A DNA stretch of 64,000 bases from Mycobacterium shimoidei (GCA_002101905.1 LQPU01000032.1:310001-374000), one strand, 5' to 3'. Shown: positions 9,091 to 18,143, counted from the stretch's first letter. The notes: generated by a model not told the origin, from the letters alone. A program made the numbers and translations.

Positions 9091-10164
9091 ATGTTCACTC
9101 AAAACGTCACCCGGGGTTTGAGTCAGCGGGTGCTGGGTTCAGCCCTGGTCGACGTGCTCACCGGACCACACGGTGTCGACCGGTACACCGAACTACTGGC
9201 CCCGACGTGGACGCTGGGGGAGGCTCGCGGCAAAGTCGTCGACGTCCGGCGGACCACGCCGCGAAGCGTCACCCTGACCCTGCGGCCAAACAACGCGTTC
9301 GACCGCGGCCGCGCCATGCGAGCCGGACAGTACGTCAACGTCACCGTCGACGTCGACGGTCGGCGGCACACCCGCTGCTACTCGCCGGCCAACGCCGAGG
9401 GCAGTGCATTTCTGGAGCTCACCGTCGGCCACCACGACGGCGGGGTGGTTTCGGCCTACCTGCATGAGCACACCCGCCCGGGCATGGTGGTGGGCCTTGC
9501 CGGCGTCGGCGGCGACTTCACCCTGCCCACACCGCGGCCGCGGCGCATTCTGTTCGTCTCCGGTGGTAGCGGTATCACGCCCGTGATGGCGATGTTGCGG
9601 ACACTGATCGCCGAAGGGCACACCGGCGACATCGCGTTCGTCCACTACGCGCGCACCCCGCAGGAAGCGTGCTACCGCGACGAACTCGCAGCGATGCCGC
9701 GGGTGCGGGTGCTGCACGGCTACACCCGATTCGGTGAAGGGGACCTCGACGGTCGGTTCGGGCCACAACACCTGGCGGCGGCCATGCCCGATGCCGACGC
9801 GGTATTCGTCTGCGGACCACCAGCTTTGATCGCGGCGGTACGTGAGCACTGCAGCAATGTGCATGCCGAGAGCTTCGTGGCGCCGACGATTGGGCTGCCT
9901 TGCGAGCCGACAGGCGGTCGAGTCACATTCGCCGACAGCGGGATTGACGTCGTCGACGACGGTCGCCCGCTGCTGGAGCAGGCCGAGTCGGCCGGGCTCA
10001 CCCCACAGAGCGGATGCCGGATGGGCATCTGCCATACCTGCACTCGCCGCAAGACCCGCGGCGTTGTGCGCAACCTGACCACCGGTGCGGTGTCAGCGAC
10101 CGCCGGCGAGGACGTGCAAATCTGCGTGTCCGTTCCAGTCGGCGATGTCGACATCGCGCTGTAA
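9091..10164 (+). CDS. Ferredoxin-reductase type electron-transfer protein for desaturase
   Basis: A 357-residue flavoprotein. An FAD-binding domain contains RCYSPANAEG near residue 100, an NAD(P)-binding domain contains FVSGGSGITPVMAM, and a C-terminal plant-type 2Fe-2S ferredoxin domain has a CRMGICHTC cluster motif plus a later QICVSVP cysteine. It passes electrons from NAD(P)H to a membrane desaturase. The ATG at 9091 is preferred over an upstream in-frame codon inside the operator. The gene precedes the desaturase by 18 nt. The pair resembles Rv3230c/desA3, which is located elsewhere in M. tuberculosis. Confidence 0.9.
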   Translation: MFTQNVTRGLSQRVLGSALVDVLTGPHGVDRYTELLAPTWTLGEARGKVVDVRRTTPRSVTLTLRPNNAFDRGRAMRAGQYVNVTVDVDGRRHTRCYSPANAEGSAFLELTVGHHDGGVVSAYLHEHTRPGMVVGLAGVGGDFTLPTPRPRRILFVSGGSGITPVMAMLRTLIAEGHTGDIAFVHYARTPQEACYRDELAAMPRVRVLHGYTRFGEGDLDGRFGPQHLAAAMPDADAVFVCGPPALIAAVREHCSNVHAESFVAPTIGLPCEPTGGRVTFADSGIDVVDDGRPLLEQAESAGLTPQSGCRMGICHTCTRRKTRGVVRNLTTGAVSATAGEDVQICVSVPVGDVDIAL

Positions 10165-10182
10165 ACAACTACAGGAGTGACG

Positions 10183-11277
10183 ATGTCACAACCCAAGATC
10201 ACGCTAACCTCCGAACAGGCCGACGAGTTCGGCCGCGAACTCGACGCCATCAGACAACGAGTGATGGCAGACCTCGGCGAACGCGACGCCGACTACATTC
10301 GCCGCGTCATCAAGACTCAACGTGCACTCGAGGTCGGCGGGCGCGCTCTGCTGTTCTTTCCGCCGGCGTGGCTGGCCGGCACCGCGATGCTTGGCGTCTC
10401 GAAAATCCTGGACAACATGGAGATCGGCCACAACGTCATGCACGGTCAGTACGACTGGATGCGCGACCCGACGATTTCCGGACGCACGTTCGAGTGGGAC
10501 ACTGCCTGTCCGGCCGATCAATGGCGGCACTCGCACAACTACATGCACCACACTTACACCAACATCGTGGACATGGACCGTGACATCGGCTACGGCATTC
10601 TGCGGATGAGCGAAGACCAGCCGTGGCGCCCGTACTTCCTGGGCAACCCGGTCTACGCATTCCTGCTGATGGTGTTGTTCCAATACGGCGTCGCGCTGCA
10701 CGAGCTGGAGACCGAACGGATTCGGGCCGGTGAGATCACCCTCGCGGACAAACGCGATATCCTGCAAGGCATTTGGCGCAAAACCCGTAGGCAGATGCTG
10801 AAAGATTATGTCGCCTTCCCCCTGCTGGCCGGCCCCTTCGCGCCATTCGTTTTCGCCGGCAACCTGTCGGCGAACCTCATCCGCAACATCTGGTCCTACA
10901 TGATCATCTTCTGCGGCCACTTCCCGGACGGCACGCAGGAATTCTCGATCGAGGAGACACAAGACGAATCTCGTGGCATGTGGTATCTCCGCCAGATCCT
11001 CGGGTCGGCAAATCTGGCCGGCGGCAAGCTCTTTCACCTGCTATCCGGCAACCTCTCCCATCAGATCGAACACCACTTGTTCCCGGACATGCCGGCCCGT
11101 CGCTATGCGGAGATCGCGCCGCAGGTGCGCGACATCTGCGGGCGGTATGGAATCCCTTACAACAGCGGACCGCTGACCACCCAATTCGCGACCGTGGTGC
11201 GCAAGATCGTCAAGCTGGCCTTTCCGCCGAAGAATCGGCCCGCCACCATACCGCTGGGCCGGCAACTCGCTGCCTGA
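10183..11277 (+). CDS. Membrane fatty-acid (acyl-CoA) desaturase, DesA3-like
   Basis: A 364-residue integral-membrane di-iron desaturase with all three histidine boxes: HNVMHG (near residue 85), HSHNYMHH (near 110) and HQIEHH (near 290). Hydrophobic segments lie between them. It would insert a double bond into saturated acyl chains, using electrons from the reductase encoded just upstream. AGGAG at 10173-10177 fixes the ATG at 10183, because an earlier in-frame GTG overlaps that ribosome site. The whole TetR-reductase-desaturase cassette is an insertion between the Rv0133 and Rv0134 counterparts. Confidence 0.92.
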   Translation: MSQPKITLTSEQADEFGRELDAIRQRVMADLGERDADYIRRVIKTQRALEVGGRALLFFPPAWLAGTAMLGVSKILDNMEIGHNVMHGQYDWMRDPTISGRTFEWDTACPADQWRHSHNYMHHTYTNIVDMDRDIGYGILRMSEDQPWRPYFLGNPVYAFLLMVLFQYGVALHELETERIRAGEITLADKRDILQGIWRKTRRQMLKDYVAFPLLAGPFAPFVFAGNLSANLIRNIWSYMIIFCGHFPDGTQEFSIEETQDESRGMWYLRQILGSANLAGGKLFHLLSGNLSHQIEHHLFPDMPARRYAEIAPQVRDICGRYGIPYNSGPLTTQFATVVRKIVKLAFPPKNRPATIPLGRQLAA

Positions 11278-11356
11278 ACTTCGAAATTGCACCCAGGGTT
11301 GTGCTTTTCAGAAAATCACGACCCTGCACGCAATCTCGACGGCTACGCTGCCATCC

Positions 11357-12241
11357 ATGGTTACTATGCCTGCCCTCGACGGCGTTGAGCACCGGTTTAT
11401 CGACCTGGCCGACGGCGTCACCATCCACGTCGCCGACGCAGGCCCGGCCGGCGGGGCGCCGGTCATGCTGGTCCACGGCTTCCCGCAGAACTGGTGGGAG
11501 TGGCACGCGCTGATCGGCCCGCTGGCCGCCGACGGCTACCGGGTGCTGTGCCCCGACCTGCGCGGCGCGGGCTGGAGTTCGGCGCCCCGCTCGCAATATC
11601 GCAAAAACGACATGGCCGAAGACCTGTCGGGTGTGCTGGACCGGTTAGGCGTGGGGCCGGTGAAGCTGGTCGCCCACGACTGGGGCGGGCCGGTGGCGTT
11701 CATCTTGATGCTGCGGCACCCCGAGAAGGCCAGCGGATTCTTCGGCCTCAACACCGTGGCGCCGTGGGCGAATCGCGACCTTCGCACGCTCCGGCACCTG
11801 TGGCGGTTCTGGTATCAGATCCCGATCATGCTTCCCGTCGTCGGCCCGCGGCTGATCGCCAACCCCAAAGCCCGCTTCTCCCGGATGCTGATGTCGTGGG
11901 TCGGTGCCGGATTCTCGCCGCCCGACGAGGACGTCCAGATGTACATCGAATGCATGCGTCAATCCGGTCATGCGGTCGCCGGGTCGCGCTGGTACCGGAC
12001 ATTCCAAATGCGGGAGATGGCGCGCTGGATGCGTGGCGAATTCGATGACGCCCGTGTCGATGTCCCGGTCCGCTGGCTGCACGGCACCGGAGACCCGGTG
12101 ATCAGGCCGGATCTGTTGCGTGGCTACGAGGAGCGTTGCAGCGATTTCGAGGTCGAGCTGGTGGACGGCGTCGGCCACTGGATTGTCGAGCAGCGACCTG
12201 ACCTGGTGCTGGACCGGCTGCGCAAGTTCATGGCGGCTTGA
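11357..12241 (+). CDS. ephF: Epoxide hydrolase EphF
   Basis: A 294-residue alpha/beta hydrolase that opens epoxides to diols. The oxyanion motif HGFPQNWWEW occurs near residue 40 and the nucleophile Asp in HDWGGPVAFI near residue 108. A GVGHWIVEQRPD histidine motif lies near the C-terminus. Position before a divergently regulated cyp138 corresponds to Rv0134 (EphF). It converges on the TetR gene with only 3 bp between stop codons. Confidence 0.9.
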   Translation: MVTMPALDGVEHRFIDLADGVTIHVADAGPAGGAPVMLVHGFPQNWWEWHALIGPLAADGYRVLCPDLRGAGWSSAPRSQYRKNDMAEDLSGVLDRLGVGPVKLVAHDWGGPVAFILMLRHPEKASGFFGLNTVAPWANRDLRTLRHLWRFWYQIPIMLPVVGPRLIANPKARFSRMLMSWVGAGFSPPDEDVQMYIECMRQSGHAVAGSRWYRTFQMREMARWMRGEFDDARVDVPVRWLHGTGDPVIRPDLLRGYEERCSDFEVELVDGVGHWIVEQRPDLVLDRLRKFMAA

Positions 12242-12244
12242 CGC

Positions 12245-12856
12245 TCAGTCGACGCTTCGGAGCGAGCCCAGCAGCGCGACCGATGCCTGCACGGCGGGGC
12301 CGACGATCTCGCGCACGTCCTTGCCGTCTTCGACGGCGACCGCTGTCAGTTCCCACAGGCCGCCCAACAGGATTACGGCCAACGGCGGCGTCAGCGGCGC
12401 CAAGCCGGCCCGGCGGAATCCGGCGCTGCCGCTGAGGTCGATTAGCAGGCTGGTCAATGTTTGCAGACCTCGCCGCTGCGCCGGACGGGCGGCGTCGCCC
12501 AGCGACGGAAGTTCGCGGATCGAGCTCAACGTGACCGCGGGGCGCGCTTCGATGTGACTCACGTACGCTTCGACGGCCTGACGAATCTGGCACTGCCAGT
12601 CGGCATCGGGGTCCACCGCTGCCCGAATGTCGGCTTCGAGTTGCTCGTTGACCGCGTGCAGCAACTCGAGGAAACACTCCTCTTTGCTGGCGTATTGGTC
12701 GTAGAAGGTGCGCTTGGACGTGCGGGCGTGCCGAACGATGTCGGCCACCGTCGTCGCACGATATCCGCGTTCGCCGATCGAGGCGGCCAGCCCGTCGAGC
12801 AGCCGGCGCCGAAACGGGTCGATGTCGACGAACGCCGCATCGGCCACTGCGGTCAT
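12245..12856 (-). CDS. TetR regulator divergent from cyp138
   Basis: A 203-residue TetR protein. The DNA-binding segment contains GYRATTVADIVRHARTSKRTFYDQY near residues 28-52, followed by a helical ligand domain. AAAGGAG upstream supports the ATG at 12856. It corresponds to Rv0135c. Two copies of TGGTAC-N6-GTACCR lie in the 109-bp divergent gap to cyp138, so this protein probably represses itself and the P450; the effector is unknown. Confidence 0.87.
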   Translation of the reverse strand: MTAVADAAFVDIDPFRRRLLDGLAASIGERGYRATTVADIVRHARTSKRTFYDQYASKEECFLELLHAVNEQLEADIRAAVDPDADWQCQIRQAVEAYVSHIEARPAVTLSSIRELPSLGDAARPAQRRGLQTLTSLLIDLSGSAGFRRAGLAPLTPPLAVILLGGLWELTAVAVEDGKDVREIVGPAVQASVALLGSLRSVD

Positions 12857-12892
12857 GGCGACGCTCCTTTCGCCGGAACCCTTGCCAGTAGC

Positions 12893-12944
12893 TGGTACCA
12901 CCCGGTACCGTACCCCACATAGTCGTTGGTACACCGCGGTACCA
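12893..12944. promoter_or_regulatory. Twin TetR operators between the regulator and cyp138
   Basis: Two 18-bp inverted repeats of the same design occur: TGGTAC-N6-GTACCG at 12893-12910 (one mismatch) and TGGTAC-N6-GTACCA at 12927-12944 (perfect). Their centres are 34 bp apart, close to three DNA turns. The second ends about 21 bp before the cyp138 ATG. They lie in the only promoter region shared by the two genes. Confidence 0.75.
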
Positions 12945-12965
12945 CGCGAATGTTTGGGAGCGCAT

Positions 12966-14285
12966 ATGACTGAAGCTGTCACCGCCGCGCCGCCCGCCGT
13001 GCGGCTGCCTCCGTCGCCCCGGATTCCCAAAGTCGTTCAGGGGGCAGCGTTCGTCACGTCTCGCCGGTGGACGGTTCAGCAACTGGTCCGCCGCTACGGC
13101 AAGGCGTTCACCCTGCAGCTTCCGGTCTACGGCAATACGGTCGTGGTGGCCGAGCCACAGTTGGCTCGCCAGATCTTCACCACCAGCCCGGACGTACTGG
13201 GCAACATCCAGCCCAACCTGAGCCGGCTGCTCGGCTCGGGCTCGGTATTCGCGCTCGAGGGCGACGAGCATCGCAGGCGGCGGCGCCTGCTTGCCCCGCC
13301 CTTCCACGGCAAGAGCGTCAAGAACTACGAAGCGCTCATCGAAGAGGAGACGCTGCGGGAGACGGCAAACTGGCCGCAGGGCAAGCAGTTTGCGGCACTG
13401 CCGTCGATGATGTCGATCACGCTCAACGTCATCTTGCGCGCCGTGTTCGGCGCCGCCGGCGCCGAGCTCGACGAGCTTCGCCGCATCATCCCGCCCTGGG
13501 TGACGCTGGGCTCTCGGGTGGCGGCCTGGCCCAAGCCGTCCCGCACCTACGGTCGCTACAGCCCGTGGGGCCGGCTGGGCGAATGGCGGCGCCGCTACGA
13601 CGAGGTGATCGACAACCTGATCGCCGACGAACGCGCCGACCCGAACCTCGCTGAGCGGACCGACATCCTTGCGCTGATGCTGCGTAGCGTCTACGAAGAC
13701 GGTTCGGCCATGTCGCGCAAGGACATTGGTGACGAGCTGCTGACCCTGCTGGCCGCCGGGCACGAAACCACCGCGGCCACACTGGGGTGGGCGTTCGAAC
13801 GGCTGTGCCGACACCCCGAAGTGCTGGCCGCGCTGGTCGAGGAGGCCGACACCGACGGCAACGAGCTGCGCCAGGCCACCATTCTGGAGGTGCAGCGCAA
13901 CCGGACAGTCATCGACTTCGCGGCCCGCCATGTGTTCGCGCCGACATATGAACTCGGCGAATGGGTCATTCCCCGTGGGTGTTCGATCTTCGTCAGCATC
14001 GCGCAAATGCACACCGAGCCCGAGGCATTTCCCGACCCTGACCGCTTCGACCCGCAGCGCTACATCGGGACCAAACCGCCGACGTTTGCCTGGATCCCGT
14101 TCGGCGGCGGGGTCCGCCGTTGCGTGGGCGCCGCGTTCGCCAACCTGGAGATGGATGTGGTGCTGCGAACGGTGTTGCGCCACTTCATAATCGAGACCAC
14201 AACCGCTCCCGGCGAGAAATGGCATGGTCGCGGTGTCGCGTTCACCCCGAAGGACGGCGCACGCATCGTGGTGCATCGCCGTTAA
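12966..14285 (+). CDS. cyp138: Cytochrome P450 CYP138
   Basis: A 439-residue haem-thiolate monooxygenase. The oxygen-binding I-helix motif AGHETTA is near residue 262, and the haem-ligand loop FGGGVRRCVGAAF near residue 380 supplies the axial cysteine. GGGAG precedes the chosen ATG. Length matches the M. tuberculosis enzyme (Rv0136). The substrate is unknown. It is followed after 11 nt by a hotdog thioesterase-like gene, which may be cotranscribed. Electron-transfer partners are not encoded nearby. Confidence 0.92.
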   Translation: MTEAVTAAPPAVRLPPSPRIPKVVQGAAFVTSRRWTVQQLVRRYGKAFTLQLPVYGNTVVVAEPQLARQIFTTSPDVLGNIQPNLSRLLGSGSVFALEGDEHRRRRRLLAPPFHGKSVKNYEALIEEETLRETANWPQGKQFAALPSMMSITLNVILRAVFGAAGAELDELRRIIPPWVTLGSRVAAWPKPSRTYGRYSPWGRLGEWRRRYDEVIDNLIADERADPNLAERTDILALMLRSVYEDGSAMSRKDIGDELLTLLAAGHETTAATLGWAFERLCRHPEVLAALVEEADTDGNELRQATILEVQRNRTVIDFAARHVFAPTYELGEWVIPRGCSIFVSIAQMHTEPEAFPDPDRFDPQRYIGTKPPTFAWIPFGGGVRRCVGAAFANLEMDVVLRTVLRHFIIETTTAPGEKWHGRGVAFTPKDGARIVVHRR

Positions 14286-14296
14286 GATCTGCGGTC

Positions 14297-14758
14297 ATGG
14301 CCGCCGACGGTAACCAGCTCCTGGACACGATGAACAGCGCGATGGAGAACACCATCCCGATCGCGCACAAAATGGGCGTGAAGGTGGTCGAGGCTCGGCG
14401 CGGTTTCGCCGCCACAACGGCGCCCGCCGAAGGCAACGGAAATCACTTCGGCGTCATGTATGCCGGCGTGCTGTTCACTGTCGCCGAAGTCCTCGGCGGA
14501 ATCATCCCGCTCATTACCTTCGACAGCGCAAAGTATTTCCCGCTTGTCAAAGGTGTCGAGATCGAGTTCGTGGCGATGGCCCGCACCGCGGTCCGCGCAC
14601 AAGCAACGCTCGACGAGGAAACCATCGAGCGCGTCGAAGCCGAGGTCGCCGAACGCGGCAAGGCCGATTTCATCCTGGATGCCGTAGTGACCGACGCCGA
14701 CGGCCAGACCGTCGCCACCACCCGCGGCCGCTACCAGCTACGCGCACACGGCAAGTAG
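14297..14758 (+). CDS. Hotdog-fold thioesterase-like protein (DUF4442/YiiD-C type)
   Basis: A 153-residue protein with a hotdog pattern: the helix segment HFGVMYAGVLFTVAEVLGG (residues about 50-68) followed by beta strands containing VKGVEIEFVAMART and DGQTVATTRGRYQL. Proteins of this type are putative acyl-CoA thioesterases, but the classic catalytic Asp of PaaI is not obvious, so activity is uncertain. It follows cyp138 by 11 nt on the same strand. No counterpart lies between Rv0136 and Rv0137c in M. tuberculosis. Confidence 0.72.
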   Translation: MAADGNQLLDTMNSAMENTIPIAHKMGVKVVEARRGFAATTAPAEGNGNHFGVMYAGVLFTVAEVLGGIIPLITFDSAKYFPLVKGVEIEFVAMARTAVRAQATLDEETIERVEAEVAERGKADFILDAVVTDADGQTVATTRGRYQLRAHGK

Positions 14759-14781
14759 CCCACGCAGGTTCTGGCTGAAAA

Positions 14782-15297
14782 TCAGCCCTCGACGTTCGCC
14801 CGACGTGGCAGCTTCCAGTTCGGCCGGATGAAGTGGCAGGTGTAGCCGTTCGGGAACCGTTGCAGGTAGTCCTGGTGCTCGGGCTCGGCCTCCCAGAACT
14901 CTTTGGCGGGACTGACCTCGGTGACCACCTTGCCCGGCCATAATCCGGACGCGTCGACGTCGGCGATGGTCTCCTCGGCGATCCGCTTCTGCTCCTCGTC
15001 GAGGTAGAAGATCGCCGACCGGTAACTGGTGCCGACGTCGTTCCCTTGGCGGTTCTTGGTGGTCGGATCGTGGATCTGGAAGAAGAATTCCAGCAGCGTG
15101 CGGTAGTCGGTCTCGTCCGGGTCGTAGACGATCTCGATCGCCTCGGCGTGGCCGGGGTGATTGCGATAGGTGGGGTGCGCGTTCTCACCGCCGGTGTAGC
15201 CGACTCTGGTCGAGACCACCCCGGGCTGCTTGCGGATCAGGTCCTGCATGCCCCAAAAGCAGCCGCCGGCCAGGATCGCCTTGTTATAGCTCGTCAT
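14782..15297 (-). CDS. msrA: Peptide methionine-S-sulfoxide reductase MsrA
   Basis: A 171-residue enzyme reducing methionine-S-sulfoxide. The catalytic GCFWG motif is at residues 12-16, followed by [14 protein letters not shown], the [15 protein letters not shown] motif and the [24 protein letters not shown]-type core. I start at the MTSYNKAIL methionine because the nine upstream in-frame residues are not family-like. It corresponds to Rv0137c. It is convergent with the hotdog gene upstream and divergent from the SnoaL-like gene at 15354. Confidence 0.95.
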   Translation of the reverse strand: MTSYNKAILAGGCFWGMQDLIRKQPGVVSTRVGYTGGENAHPTYRNHPGHAEAIEIVYDPDETDYRTLLEFFFQIHDPTTKNRQGNDVGTSYRSAIFYLDEEQKRIAEETIADVDASGLWPGKVVTEVSPAKEFWEAEPEHQDYLQRFPNGYTCHFIRPNWKLPRRANVEG

Positions 15298-15353
15298 GCT
15301 TCGAGCATAAGAACTGCTCGACAAACCCGGGTAGAACGTGTTCTAGTTTTGGC

Positions 15354-15860
15354 GTGACTCCCCGCACTTTCACCCGCGGTGAACTGGCCGCGGCGTTCGA
15401 GGCGTTCGAGGCGAACGTTGCCCGCGCGGCCGAAACCAAAGACTGGGACGCCTGGGTCGAGCACTACACGCCCGACGTCGACTACATCGAGCATGCGGCG
15501 GGCACCATGAAGGGCCGCGACGAAGTGCGGGCCTGGATCAACAAGACGATGACGACGTTTCCGGGCAGCCACATGACCGCTTTCCCGTCGCTGTGGTCGG
15601 TCATCGACGAATCCACCGGGCGGATCATCTGCGAGCTGGACAACCCGATGGTCGACCCCGGCGACGGCACCATCATCAGCGCGACGAACATCTCGATCAT
15701 CACCTACGCCGGCGACGGCCTGTGGTGCCGCCAAGAAGACATCTACAACCCGCTGCGCTTTGTGCAGGCCGCGATGAAATGGTGTAAGAAAGCGCAGGCG
15801 CTGGGCACCCTCGACGACGACGCCGCACGGTGGATGCGCCAATACGGAGGCAACGGATGA
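15354..15860 (+). CDS. SnoaL-like/NTF2-fold protein
   Basis: A 168-residue NTF2-fold protein resembling polyketide cyclase SnoaL. It has the conserved DWDAWVEHYTPDVDYIEHAAGTMKGR-type helix-to-strand region near residue 25 and a middle WSVIDESTGRIICELDN strand pair. Members can be isomerases, dehydratases or non-catalytic ligand binders; this one cannot be assigned. It starts with GTG and overlaps the next gene by 4 nt (ATGA), so the two are translationally coupled. It corresponds to Rv0138. Confidence 0.82.
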   Translation: MTPRTFTRGELAAAFEAFEANVARAAETKDWDAWVEHYTPDVDYIEHAAGTMKGRDEVRAWINKTMTTFPGSHMTAFPSLWSVIDESTGRIICELDNPMVDPGDGTIISATNISIITYAGDGLWCRQEDIYNPLRFVQAAMKWCKKAQALGTLDDDAARWMRQYGGNG

Positions 15861-16873
15861 ACGCACAGCCCAAGCTGGTCATCGGCGCCAACGGCTTCCT
15901 CGGATCACACGTCACCCGCCAACTGGTCGCCGACGGCGCCGACGTGCGGGCCATGGTGCGACCGAACGCCAACACCCGATCGATCGACGATCTGGCGCTC
16001 ACCCGCTTTGTCGGTGACGTCTTCGACACCGACACGCTGCGCGAAGCGATGAACGGATGCGACGTCGTGTACTACTGCGTCGTCGACACCCGCGCCTGGC
16101 TGCGTGACCCGGCGCCGCTGTTTCGCACCAACGTCGAGGGACTGCGCAACGTCCTCGACGTCGCGAAAGACGCCGGTCTGCGGCGGTTCGTCTTCACCAG
16201 CACCTATGCGACGGTGGGTCGGCGACGCGGCCATGTGGCAACCGAAGACGATCAGATCGTGCGACGTGGACTCACCGCGTACGTTCAATCCCGCGTTGAG
16301 GCAGAGGATTTGGTGCTGCAGTACGAGGCGGAAGCCGGTCTGCCCGCCGTCGCGATGTGCGTCTCGACGACCTATGGCAGCGGTGATTGGGGCCGTACCC
16401 CGCACGGCGCCTTCATTGCCGGCGCGGTGTTCGGCAAGCTGCCGTTTGTCATGAACGGCATCCAGCTGGAAGTCGTCGGCGTGGACGACGCGGCCCGGGC
16501 GCTGATTCTGGCCGCCGAGCGTGGACGCAACGGCGAGCGGTACCTCATCTCCGAACGGATGATGCCGTTGAAGGAGGTGGTGCGGATCGCCGCCGATGAG
16601 GCCGGTGTCCCGGCGCCGCGACGCTCGATTTCAGTACCGGCGCTCTATGCGCTCGGCGCGGTGGGCAGCCTGCGGGCCCGGCTGACGGGCAAGGACGCCG
16701 AACTCAGCCTGGCTTCGGTGCGGATGATGCGCGCCGAGGCCCCCGTCGACCACAGCAAGGCGGTCCGCGAGCTCGGATGGCAGCCACGGCCGGTCGAGGA
16801 GTCCATCCGCGAAGCCGCCAGATTCTGGGCGGAGTTGCGGAACGCCAAAGGAAAGAGCACAACTGCTACGTGA
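15857..16873 (+). CDS. NAD(P)-dependent epimerase/dehydratase-like extended SDR
   Basis: A 338-residue extended short-chain dehydrogenase. The Rossmann motif GANGFLGSHVTRQL lies at residues about 8-21 and the serine region FTSTYATVG near 110. The usual YxxxK dyad reads YVQSR near residue 139, an Arg in place of the catalytic Lys, which could alter activity. GGAGG precedes the ATG, and both ends overlap neighbouring genes by 4 nt. It corresponds to Rv0139. The substrate is unknown. Confidence 0.85.
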   Translation: MNAQPKLVIGANGFLGSHVTRQLVADGADVRAMVRPNANTRSIDDLALTRFVGDVFDTDTLREAMNGCDVVYYCVVDTRAWLRDPAPLFRTNVEGLRNVLDVAKDAGLRRFVFTSTYATVGRRRGHVATEDDQIVRRGLTAYVQSRVEAEDLVLQYEAEAGLPAVAMCVSTTYGSGDWGRTPHGAFIAGAVFGKLPFVMNGIQLEVVGVDDAARALILAAERGRNGERYLISERMMPLKEVVRIAADEAGVPAPRRSISVPALYALGAVGSLRARLTGKDAELSLASVRMMRAEAPVDHSKAVRELGWQPRPVEESIREAARFWAELRNAKGKSTTAT

Positions 16874-17688
16874 CCAGGAAGGTACGCGTCGACCTGAGCG
16901 GCGCGCCGCAGACCATGCTGGCGATGCTGTATGCCAAAGCGCTGGACGCCGACTTCGCAAAACCCATGCTGGGCGATCGGTACGCCAAGGAGATCATCGA
17001 GCGCATCGACTACGACTGGACCAAAACGACTATCAACGCGCGTCGCGCCTACTCGGTGACCACACGGACAGCGCACTTCGACCAGTGGGCCGGTAGTTTC
17101 CTTGCCGCGCACCCGGAATCGGTTGTGCTGCATTTGGGATGTGGCCTGGACAGCCGTTTTCTCCGGCTGCAGCCCGGGCCTACAGTCGAGTGGTACGACG
17201 TCGACTATCCCGAGGTGGCGGCGCTACGCGACCAGCTGTACCCGAGCCGGGAGCACTATCACGTCGTGGCCGCCTCGGTCACCGACTCGGCATGGCTGGC
17301 GGACATCCCCACCGGCCGGCCCACGCTGATGATCGCCGAAGGGTTGACCATGTATCTCACCGAGCAGGACGGGATCGCCCTGCTGCGGCGGGTGGTCGAG
17401 CGGTTCGGTTCGGGCGAGTTGCAATTCGACGCATTCAACTGGCTCGGGATCCGCGCGCAGTGGCTCAACACCGTGGTCCGGCGGTCGGGATCCACCCTGA
17501 TCTGGGCGGTCAACGGTCCCGACGACATCGCCGCGGCGGTACCCGGGGTGCGCCTGCTGGCCTGGGAGCGGTGGTTCGAGTCGGCCACGTTCGCGCAGCT
17601 CCCCCGCTCGTCGCGGATGCTCGGCAGAGTGATGGCGCTGATCCCCGCGGTTGCCAACATGGCGCAATACCATCGCTGGGCATTCTGA
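16870..17688 (+). CDS. TcmP/LCM-type SAM-dependent methyltransferase
   Basis: A 272-residue class I methyltransferase of the leucine-carboxyl/TcmP-like group. The SAM loop reads VVLHLGCGLDSRFLRL near residue 81, an acidic WYDVDYPEV strand follows, and an AEGLTMYLTEQD motif lies near residue 155. It starts with GTG overlapping the epimerase stop by 4 nt, so it is the third gene of a coupled SnoaL-epimerase-methyltransferase operon. The gene is absent from this position in M. tuberculosis. A close paralogue lies at 33587-34402. The methyl acceptor is unknown. Confidence 0.85.
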   Translation: MTRKVRVDLSGAPQTMLAMLYAKALDADFAKPMLGDRYAKEIIERIDYDWTKTTINARRAYSVTTRTAHFDQWAGSFLAAHPESVVLHLGCGLDSRFLRLQPGPTVEWYDVDYPEVAALRDQLYPSREHYHVVAASVTDSAWLADIPTGRPTLMIAEGLTMYLTEQDGIALLRRVVERFGSGELQFDAFNWLGIRAQWLNTVVRRSGSTLIWAVNGPDDIAAAVPGVRLLAWERWFESATFAQLPRSSRMLGRVMALIPAVANMAQYHRWAF

Positions 17689-17762
17689 TCGGGCGGGTCA
17701 GGCGGGAATCTCCGCCGTAGCCTGGTGTTGCATCTGCTATCCACACCTGAGGAGATGTCATC

Positions 17763-18143
17763 ATGAGCCACCGCCCTGTCTTGGAACCGACCGCCGGGCA
17801 CCCCATCACCATCGAGCCGACCGCAGGGCGGGTTCGAGTTCGCGTCAACGGGGAGATCGTTGCGGACACGCGTGCAGCGCTGGGCCTACGCGAGGCCACT
17901 ATCCCTGTGGTGCAATACATTCCGTTCGATGATGTCGTGCAGGACGTTTTGACCCCCACCGACACCACCACCTACTGCCCATTCAAGGGTGAGGCCAGCT
18001 ACTACGGCGTGACCACAGCGGGCGGCGACACCGTCGAAGACGTGATCTGGACATACCGGGAGCCCTACCCCGCAGTGGCGGCGATCGCCGGTCACGTCGC
18101 GTTCTACCCCGACAAGGCCGAGATCAGCGTCGAGCCGGACTAA
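17763..18143 (+). CDS. Single-domain DUF427 protein
   Basis: A 126-residue protein that is one DUF427 domain. Signatures are VRVRVNGEIVADTRAAL (residues 20-37), the IPFDDVVQDVLTPTDTTTYCPFKGEASYY-type core and a closing VIWTYREPYPAVAAIAGHVAFYP region. AGGAG precedes the ATG. The function of the family is unknown. It corresponds to Rv0140 and overlaps the convergent SnoaL-like gene by 4 nt at the stop codons. Confidence 0.85.
   Translation: MSHRPVLEPTAGHPITIEPTAGRVRVRVNGEIVADTRAALGLREATIPVVQYIPFDDVVQDVLTPTDTTTYCPFKGEASYYGVTTAGGDTVEDVIWTYREPYPAVAAIAGHVAFYPDKAEISVEPD

Noticed and set aside
12228-14276. A 682-residue open frame antisense to cyp138 and its TetR
   Set aside because: It mirrors the codon bias of the true genes on the other strand, has no family motifs and crosses two well-supported genes and their operators.
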